Shown: in pieces, positions 8,205 to 12,110 of the stretch
How the letters are laid out: the number at the start of each line of letters is the position of its first letter
Numbering within the stretch: the first letter of the stretch is position 1
Source of the DNA: Bacteroidota bacterium
GTDB lineage: Bacteria; Bacteroidota; Bacteroidia; Flavobacteriales; Flavobacteriaceae
Reading direction: 5' to 3'
NCBI GenBank assembly: GCA_023386255.1
Contig: JAEWKB010000035.1
Coordinates: 1 to 12,110 of the forward strand
Length of the DNA stretch: 12,110 bases
The notes under the pieces: model-generated
What the model saw: the letters and a program-made list of their open reading frames with translations, nothing else
Told to the model about the DNA's origin: nothing
Databases searched by the model: none
Position numbers and translations under genes: made by a program

Positions 8205-8772
8205 AAATCAGGTATTAAGTACCCGTACAGGCAAATCAGTGCCTGTTGTACTACTATTATTATGTTTGGTTGTACTTAACGGCTGTAACAGGGCTGGCGG
8301 TGAGAACGAGTTCCTTGCCCTTACAACTATTGATATTGAAGACCCTGTAAGGCATTATTATCCCATCCTGCAGGGGCAGAAGCAAAACATTGTCATGAAG
8401 ATTACCAACACAGGTACCGAACCTCTTAAAATTTATAATGTACTGCCTTCCTGTGGCTGCACGCTTGCAACATTTCCTAAAAATGCAATTGCTCCCGGTA
8501 ATTTCGGTTTGTTGGAGATGGAGTACAACAGCATAAAGAATATAGGCCACGTGGGTATTCATACAACCATTGTTGCCAATACCAAAAAACATTATCACAC
8601 TGTCTATTTCGACCTGAATGTGGTGCCTGATGCCCTGTACACCAAGGATTATGAGGAACTGTACCATATACAGATGGAGGAGGAGAAGAGCGGCCTGCAA
8701 GAACTTGTAGAAGGCGAAACCAATGAAAGGGGCTATATTGTGGACTCTACCGAGGTGCGTAAATATATGTAG
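8185..8772 (+). CDS. DUF1573 lipoprotein, last gene of the exopolysaccharide operon
   Basis: A 195-residue protein whose ATG lies 20 bases inside the 3' end of the DUF4838 gene, in another frame, which suggests coupled translation. A hydrophobic signal (about 19-31) ends in the lipobox LNGC with Cys34 as the lipidation site. Residues about 55-140 form an Ig-like beta-sandwich of the DUF1573 family: KITNTGTEPLKI, then the hallmark PSCGCT (C90 and C92), then the P-G turn (APGNFG). The last 45 residues are acidic and probably extended. DUF1573 proteins are abundant in Bacteroidota and mostly uncharacterised. Position in the operon and lipid anchoring suggest an accessory periplasmic or outer-membrane component of the export machine, perhaps one that binds another subunit. 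Starting at 8185 is supported by the complete signal plus lipobox. Confidence 0.8.
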   Translation: MKYFLNRNQVLSTRTGKSVPVVLLLLCLVVLNGCNRAGGENEFLALTTIDIEDPVRHYYPILQGQKQNIVMKITNTGTEPLKIYNVLPSCGCTLATFPKNAIAPGNFGLLEMEYNSIKNIGHVGIHTTIVANTKKHYHTVYFDLNVVPDALYTKDYEELYHIQMEEEKSGLQELVEGETNERGYIVDSTEVRKYM

Positions 8773-8843
8773 CTTTAACACATATTAACCTGCAATGCAA
8801 ATTTATTGGCAAATCTTACAAAGTGTTCAATAACGGCATTTTG

Positions 8844-8851
8844 TACCTTTA
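8844..8851 (+). promoter_or_regulatory. Weak candidate promoter for the alpha/beta hydrolase
   Basis: TACCTTTA matches the TAnnTTTG -7 consensus except for the last base. No convincing TTG box lies at the usual distance. It sits 26 bases ahead of the ATG at 8878, in the 105-base gap after the DUF1573 gene. I see no terminator in that gap, so read-through from the operon is also possible. Confidence 0.25.
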
Positions 8852-8877
8852 GAGTATAAACTTTAAAAGTAGCAAGT

Positions 8878-9726
8878 ATGCCCTTCATAACAACCAGAGC
8901 CGTCAGTTTAGCGGGAAGTTCAGAGGAAGTCAACATATTTTACCAGGACATAGGGCGCGGCAGGCCTGTTGTGCTTATACACGGATGGCCGCTCAATTAC
9001 CAGATGTGGGAGTACCAGCTCAATGAGCTCCCAAAACACAATATACGTGTTATTGCTTACGACCGCCGTGGCTTCGGGCTGTCCTCACGCCCGTGGGAAG
9101 GATATGACTACGACAGCTTTGCGTCTGATTTAAAAGCCCTCATAGAACATCTGGACCTTACCGATGTTACCCTTGTAGGTTTTTCTATGGGTGGGGGCGA
9201 AGTAGCACGTTACCTTTCAAAATATAACGAGGATGGGCGTGTAACCAAAGCGGCTTTTATCAGTGCTGTAACGCCTTACCTGCTGAAAACTGACGACAAC
9301 CCCGATGGCCTTCCGCAGGAGCAGTTTGACGATATTCGTGAGCAAATTGAAGACGACCGTGCCCACTTCCTGGCCGGCTTTGGCAAAATGTTTTATGGTG
9401 TAGGTATGTTCAGCCATCAGGTAAGCAATGAGATACTGCAGCACGACATGAACCTGGCCATGCAGGCATCTGGTTACTCAACAGTTAAGGCCATGCAGGC
9501 GTGGTCAACAACCGATTTTAGGGACGACCTGAAACAGGTAAAAGTACCAACGCTCATCATCCATGGCAGGGGCGACCAGACAGTGCCTATAGAAGTGTCA
9601 TCCGACCTTACTGCCAAAATGATTCCCGGTGCTGAGTACATTGTTTATGATGACGCCCCGCACGGCCTGTACTATACCCATAAGCACAAGTTTAATGAAG
9701 ACATCATTGAGTTTATAAATTCTTAA
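8878..9726 (+). CDS. Alpha/beta hydrolase, non-heme haloperoxidase/esterase type
   Basis: A 282-residue soluble protein with no signal peptide, the usual length for the cofactor-free chloroperoxidase/arylesterase group of alpha/beta hydrolases. Visible elements: the oxyanion-hole motif HGWPL (35-39), YDRRGFG (61-67), the nucleophile elbow GFSMGG with Ser103, an acid in GRGDQTVP (Asp233) and the catalytic His262 in DAPHGLYY. The triad is therefore complete. Family members hydrolyse esters and many show perhydrolase or haloperoxidase activity in vitro; the natural substrate cannot be told from sequence. It is separated from the exopolysaccharide operon by 105 bases and followed by a clear terminator, so it is probably a single-gene unit with no evident link to the operon. 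Confidence 0.9.
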   Translation: MPFITTRAVSLAGSSEEVNIFYQDIGRGRPVVLIHGWPLNYQMWEYQLNELPKHNIRVIAYDRRGFGLSSRPWEGYDYDSFASDLKALIEHLDLTDVTLVGFSMGGGEVARYLSKYNEDGRVTKAAFISAVTPYLLKTDDNPDGLPQEQFDDIREQIEDDRAHFLAGFGKMFYGVGMFSHQVSNEILQHDMNLAMQASGYSTVKAMQAWSTTDFRDDLKQVKVPTLIIHGRGDQTVPIEVSSDLTAKMIPGAEYIVYDDAPHGLYYTHKHKFNEDIIEFINS

Positions 9727-9751
9727 GCCTCCATACTTTCTATGTATAATG

Positions 9752-9784
9752 AACCGTAGTGCTGTAAGTGCTGCGGTTTTTTAT
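9752..9784 (+). terminator. Intrinsic terminator after the alpha/beta hydrolase
   Basis: Arms AACCGTAG (9752-9759) and CTGCGGTT (9771-9778) pair over 8 bp with one G-T wobble around an 11-base loop and run into a T-rich tract, 25 bases after the stop codon of the hydrolase. Confidence 0.8.
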
Positions 9785-9787
9785 TTT

Positions 9788-9890
9788 GCAGCGAATGGCA
9801 TGGGCTGCTCCGGCAGTGGCAGTTCCTGCCCTTACCTTTATCTCCTTCGTGCCTCAGCAGGATACCGGCGCGGTCAGGGCTAGGGAGGGG
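9788..9890 (-). repeat. Probable dispersed flavobacterial intergenic element
   Basis: This G/C-richer patch inside an AT-rich gap has no credible gene. Read on the minus strand it contains AGCCCTGAC, GGTATCCTGC, a gap, AGGAGATAAAGG and then GGCAGGAACTGCC with a short perfect hairpin (arms GGCAG/CTGCC at 9818-9830). From memory, this order of blocks resembles a repeat scattered through Flavobacterium and Chryseobacterium intergenic regions (AGCCC-GAT, ATCCT, GGA-AGC blocks). I cannot confirm copy number from one window. It may be a structured RNA or a mobile non-coding repeat. Small ORFs on both strands across it look spurious. Confidence 0.45.
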
Positions 9891-9930
9891 GTGAGGTTGT
9901 TGTTTATTTGGCGATGTTCGTTTTGCTGTT

Positions 9931-9966
9931 TTGGCACGAGTGGAACGCTTGCACACAGTGTATGCC
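9931..9966. repeat. Possible decayed second dispersed hairpin element
   Basis: The stretch with GGCACGAGTGGAACGCTTGCAC can fold on either strand into an imperfect stem (GAGTG against CGCTT with wobbles). It resembles, from memory, a hairpin repeat found between flavobacterial genes. It lies just past the element at 9788-9890. The evidence is weak. Confidence 0.25.
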
Positions 9967-9996
9967 TTATTAGGAATGGATTTTATACTAAAACAA

Positions 9997-10014
9997 ATAC
10001 CTACTCTTAGGTAT
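9997..10014 (+). promoter_or_regulatory. Perfect dyad ATACCTA-CTCT-TAGGTAT, candidate operator
   Basis: A 7 bp perfect inverted repeat with a 4-base centre, 56 bases before the ATG of the small secreted protein. It can be read as two TACCTAN heptamers facing each other with a 2-base gap, which resembles the 7-2-7 arrangement bound by NarL/FixJ-type response regulators (NarL site TACYYMT). That makes it a plausible operator. A short RNA hairpin cannot be excluded. Confidence 0.4.
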
Positions 10015-10070
10015 ATTTTAATGTTAGAAATATAATTTATTTTGATTCTACTAATACTAAATATATTATT

Positions 10071-10652
10071 ATGAAATCATTTGCTAAATTATTTTCAAAG
10101 TTTTTTATAGTTGCAATTGTTCTATTAGGCTATTCTGTTGATGCTTCAGCTCAAGACTATGCCGTACAGCCTCTATCTAATTTTCTACAAACTTATAAAG
10201 ATAAGCATAGTATAATTTTAAGCGCGGTTGAAGCCAGAACAGATCTAACAATTACGCAGAAGCTTATGCTGTACGAAAGTGAAATCACTAAGATTAAGGA
10301 AGAGTTTAGGACATCGAGAAGAAGTGAATATCAATCGAAAAGTGTTCAACTGTCAGTTTCGCACAGTTGCACAAGCGGAAGCAGCGGAGGCGTAAAAAAT
10401 TGTGGCTATAAATGTGTAGCAGCACCAAATAGTAATATGTATACAAGAGTAGATTGGATTAAAGTGGATGGTACAAATAAAGGTACTAATGTTGCCGCAG
10501 ATGGTTCATCTGCATGTCTAAAAATGACTGTGGCTGGAAAAGGCAGGAATAAAGGAACATTATATGCGACTTTCCGTTATAACCCCGATAGTATATCAAG
10601 GTTGGTAGATAGTGATACGACTGAATTATTTAATCAGGTTATAAAGTTGTAA
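10071..10652 (+). CDS. Small secreted protein of unknown function
   Basis: A 193-residue protein not recognised as any family. Residues 1-27 are a clear signal peptide (basic start, hydrophobic FFIVAIVLLG, cleavage after ASA, before QD). Residues about 30-85 are predicted helical and rich in charged residues. From about 92 the chain becomes Ser/Gly-rich and beta-like and holds four Cys (C100, C111, C115, C149), which could form two disulfides in the periplasm or outside the cell. There is no lipobox and no obvious type IX secretion tail. The gene is visibly more AT-rich than the operon and hydrolase genes and sits alone between repeat-like DNA and a terminator, which suggests a lineage-specific or recently acquired gene. 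The start at 10071 is supported by the signal peptide and an A/T-rich upstream stretch. Confidence 0.7.
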   Translation: MKSFAKLFSKFFIVAIVLLGYSVDASAQDYAVQPLSNFLQTYKDKHSIILSAVEARTDLTITQKLMLYESEITKIKEEFRTSRRSEYQSKSVQLSVSHSCTSGSSGGVKNCGYKCVAAPNSNMYTRVDWIKVDGTNKGTNVAADGSSACLKMTVAGKGRNKGTLYATFRYNPDSISRLVDSDTTELFNQVIKL

Positions 10653-10720
10653 TACTAATAAGGCTACTTAAGTTTAGTTAAGACTACTCACTGATCATGA
10701 ATTTAAAACAATAATTAATC

Positions 10721-10753
10721 AAAAACCGCAACATGTACATGCTGCGGTTTTTT
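10721..10753. terminator. Bidirectional terminator between the small secreted gene and dnaN
   Basis: Arms AAAAACCGCA (10721-10730) and TGCGGTTTTT (10743-10752) pair perfectly over 10 bp with a 12-base loop. T runs on the right and A runs on the left give a U tract in both directions. It lies between two convergent genes, so it can end both transcripts. The stem core resembles that of the terminator at 9752. Confidence 0.85.
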
Positions 10754-10787
10754 CAAGTATAGAGGTTAGTTAAATAGCGAAGCTAAG

Positions 10788-10850
10788 AAATACCAAAATT
10801 TAAATTACAAATCTCAAACTTTAGGATTTGATGCTTGTAATTTGGTATTT
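10788..10850. repeat. AT-rich imperfect hairpin repeat downstream of dnaN
   Basis: AAATACCAAA (10788-10797) pairs with TTTGGTATTT (10841-10850), and inside it ATTACAA (10804-10810) pairs with TTGTAAT (10835-10841, sharing one base with the outer arm). The inner part has a further CAAATC/GATTTG match. This is the style of the AAATTCCAAAT-type inverted repeats common downstream of flavobacterial genes. It starts 13 bases past the dnaN stop and may protect the 3' end of its mRNA or be a dispersed repeat copy. Confidence 0.45.
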
Positions 10851-10862
10851 GTATTTTGGATT

Positions 10863-11981
10863 TTAATTATTCAGCATTACCGGCATTACAAGCATGGTAA
10901 CGGTTTCGCCGTCTTCAAGGCCGTCAACAGGTGTAAGTATGCCCGCACGGTTAGGTAAAGACATTTCTAGCATAATCTCGTCGCTCTGCAGGTTGTTCAG
11001 CATTTCGGTAAGGAAACGTGAGTTAAAGCCAATCTGCATGTCGTCACCCTGGTAGTCGCAGGTCAAACGCTCTTCAGCCTTGTTAGAGTAGTCAATATCC
11101 TCAGCCGAAATATTAAGCTCAGTACCCGCAATCTTAAGGCGGATCTGGTGCGTGGTCTTGTTCGAGAAGATAGCTACACGGCGCACAGAGCTTAGTATCT
11201 GCGTCCTGTCTATCATCAGTTTGTTAGGGTTCTCTTTAGGTATTACAGCCTCGTAGTTAGGATACTTGCCATCAATAAGGCGGCAGGTAAGAACATAGTT
11301 GTCAAAAGAGAAAGTGGCGTTAGCCTCGTTATATTCAATCTTCACTTCGGCATCCGATGAAGATAATATACCTTTCAGGATGTTAAGCGGCTTTTTAGGC
11401 ATGATGAAATCAGCAACCTGAGATGCCTTTACATCTGTCCTGGCATATTTTACCAGCTTGTGCGCATCGGTAGCTACAAACGTAAGCCCTTCCGGCGAAA
11501 ACTGGAAGAACACGCCCGACATCACTGGCCTAAGGTCATCATTACCTGCGGCAAAAATGGTTTTGCTTACGGCAGTGGCAAGCACATCGGCAGGCACTAT
11601 GGTTACAGACGGGTCTTCAAGCGTTACTGCTTTAGGGAACTCATCGCCCGAAGCATAGGCAAGTGCATACTTACCGCTGTTTGAGCTTATCTCAATAGTG
11701 TTGTTGTCTTCAACCGTAAAGGTAAGCGGCTGCTCAGGGAAGGTTTTTAGGGTTTCCAGTAACAGTTTTGCAGGCACGGCAACGCTCCCAGTGCTGTCTG
11801 AATCTATTTCCAGTGTGGCCGACATGGTAGTCTCAAGGTCAGATGCCGACACTTTCAACTCATTGTTGTTCAGCTCAAAAAGGAAATTATCCAAAATAGT
11901 GAGAGTGTTGCTGCTGTTGATAACGCTTCCTAAAACCTGAAGCTGTTTCAGCAAATATGAACTGGATACTATAAATTTCAT
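10863..11981 (-). CDS. dnaN: DNA polymerase III subunit beta (sliding clamp)
   Basis: A 372-residue protein, the normal length for a bacterial beta clamp. It forms a dimeric ring around DNA that tethers the replicative polymerase and recruits other repair and replication proteins. Recognisable stretches are the N-terminus MKFIVSSSYLLKQLQVL with SNTLTILDNFLFEL soon after; LRPVMSGVFFQF and TDAHKLVKY in the middle domain; LIDGKYPNYEAVIP, a strongly conserved clamp motif; and the C-terminal LVMPVML, which lines the partner-binding pocket. The three-domain layout is complete with no frameshift. The ATG at 11981 begins the standard MKF start. It is convergent with the small secreted gene and has its own candidate promoter about 43 bases upstream of the start. 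Confidence 0.97.
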   Translation of the reverse strand: MKFIVSSSYLLKQLQVLGSVINSSNTLTILDNFLFELNNNELKVSASDLETTMSATLEIDSDSTGSVAVPAKLLLETLKTFPEQPLTFTVEDNNTIEISSNSGKYALAYASGDEFPKAVTLEDPSVTIVPADVLATAVSKTIFAAGNDDLRPVMSGVFFQFSPEGLTFVATDAHKLVKYARTDVKASQVADFIMPKKPLNILKGILSSSDAEVKIEYNEANATFSFDNYVLTCRLIDGKYPNYEAVIPKENPNKLMIDRTQILSSVRRVAIFSNKTTHQIRLKIAGTELNISAEDIDYSNKAEERLTCDYQGDDMQIGFNSRFLTEMLNNLQSDEIMLEMSLPNRAGILTPVDGLEDGETVTMLVMPVMLNN

Positions 11982-12024
11982 CTCTGTTTTTTATTAAAGT
12001 AAAATCATTATATTTTACGTTTCA

Positions 12025-12054
12025 CAAATATCGTAATCAAATTGAATAGTGCAA
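12025..12054 (-). promoter_or_regulatory. Candidate dnaN promoter (TTG - 19 bases - GATATTTG)
   Basis: On the minus strand a TTG (complement of 12052-12054) is followed after exactly 19 bases by GATATTTG (complement of 12025-12032), which matches TAnnTTTG except at the first base. Both the boxes and the spacing fit the Bacteroidota housekeeping promoter. Transcription would start near 12018, giving a leader of roughly 35-40 bases. Confidence 0.55.
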
Positions 12055-12075
12055 CATTTTTTTATTAACACTATT
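12045..12075. repeat. 7 bp inverted repeat overlapping the dnaN promoter region
   Basis: AATAGTG (12045-12051) and CACTATT (12069-12075) are perfectly complementary with 17 bases between them. The spacer contains an A/T homopolymer run and the -33 box of the dnaN promoter. It also overlaps the stop codon of the upstream minus-strand fragment, so it might be a weak terminator for that gene or an operator for dnaN. Confidence 0.3.
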
Positions 12076-12110
12076 TGCTGTATTTTCTTTTCCTTAGGAA
12101 CGTAAACAGC
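12071..12110 (-). CDS. Possible 3' end of a membrane protein upstream of dnaN (partial)
   Basis: On the minus strand the frame entering at 12109 reads LFTFLRKRKYSK and stops at a TAG (12073-12071). A hydrophobic run closed by a cluster of basic residues is typical of a membrane protein with a C-terminal membrane anchor and short cytoplasmic tail. In flavobacteria the gliding protein GldG has such an end, and I recall it near dnaN, but twelve residues cannot establish this. A second frame is open longer across this stretch but reads like non-coding sequence. Confidence 0.35.
   Translation of the reverse strand, partial: LFTFLRKRKYSK

Noticed and set aside
8260..8781. A 173-residue minus-strand ORF opposite the DUF1573 gene
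   Set aside because: The plus strand encodes a clear lipoprotein signal and DUF1573 domain; the antisense frame shows no domain.
9723..9956. A 77-residue minus-strand ORF opposite the same element
   Set aside because: It is antisense to the terminator and the end of the hydrolase gene, and its Pro/His/Arg-rich sequence looks like a translated repeat.
9788..9966. Insertion sequence remnant
   Set aside because: No transposase coding remnant, no terminal inverted repeat pair and no target duplication could be seen.
9768..10010. An 80-residue plus-strand ORF with Cys-rich and hydrophobic stretches
   Set aside because: It begins inside the terminator hairpin and runs across the repeat-like element; composition is not protein-like and a non-coding explanation fits better.
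10863..12110. Replication origin next to dnaN
   Set aside because: No cluster of DnaA boxes (TTATNCACA-like) and no dnaA gene is visible; dnaN is often away from the origin in this phylum.

Overview
The window looks like a chromosomal segment from a member of the Bacteroidota, most likely a Flavobacterium-type organism. Reasons: start codons lack strong Shine-Dalgarno sequences; candidate promoters fit the TTG / TAnnTTTG pattern of this phylum; the protein families (YaiO barrel, DUF4838, DUF1573 lipoprotein) are typical of it; and A/T-rich hairpin repeats of flavobacterial style fill the intergenic spaces. This assignment is inferred from gene content, since no rRNA or tRNA is present.

Region 1 (1-499) holds the 3' end of an unidentified gene and then a 334-base gap. 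The gap contains a good -7 promoter element and four closely spaced inverted repeats leading up to the next gene.

Region 2 (500-8772) is the centre of interest: five tightly packed plus-strand genes that read as one operon. They encode an inner-membrane protein with a cytoplasmic HEAT-repeat domain; a processive family 2 glycosyltransferase with membrane segments; a 956-residue exported protein fusing a long TPR superhelix to a YaiO-type outer-membrane barrel; a DUF4838 glycosidase-like exported protein; and a DUF1573 lipoprotein. Together they have the layout of a synthase-dependent exopolysaccharide machine, as in the Pga, Bcs and Alg systems: synthase, periplasmic TPR scaffold, outer-membrane pore and periplasmic glycan-acting enzyme. 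No c-di-GMP-binding (PilZ or GGDEF-like) part is visible. The HEAT protein occupies the position where a regulator or co-synthase would be expected. Polymer identity cannot be read from the sequence.

Region 3 (8773-10070) has a free-standing alpha/beta hydrolase of the non-heme haloperoxidase/esterase type, a strong terminator, a non-coding dispersed-repeat-like element, and an inverted repeat upstream of the next gene.

Region 4 (10071-10862) has a small secreted protein of unknown function, a bidirectional terminator shared with the convergent dnaN, and an AT-rich imperfect hairpin repeat.

Region 5 (10863-12110, minus strand) carries dnaN, the DNA polymerase III sliding clamp, with a well-spaced candidate promoter, and the last codons of a probable membrane protein upstream of it.
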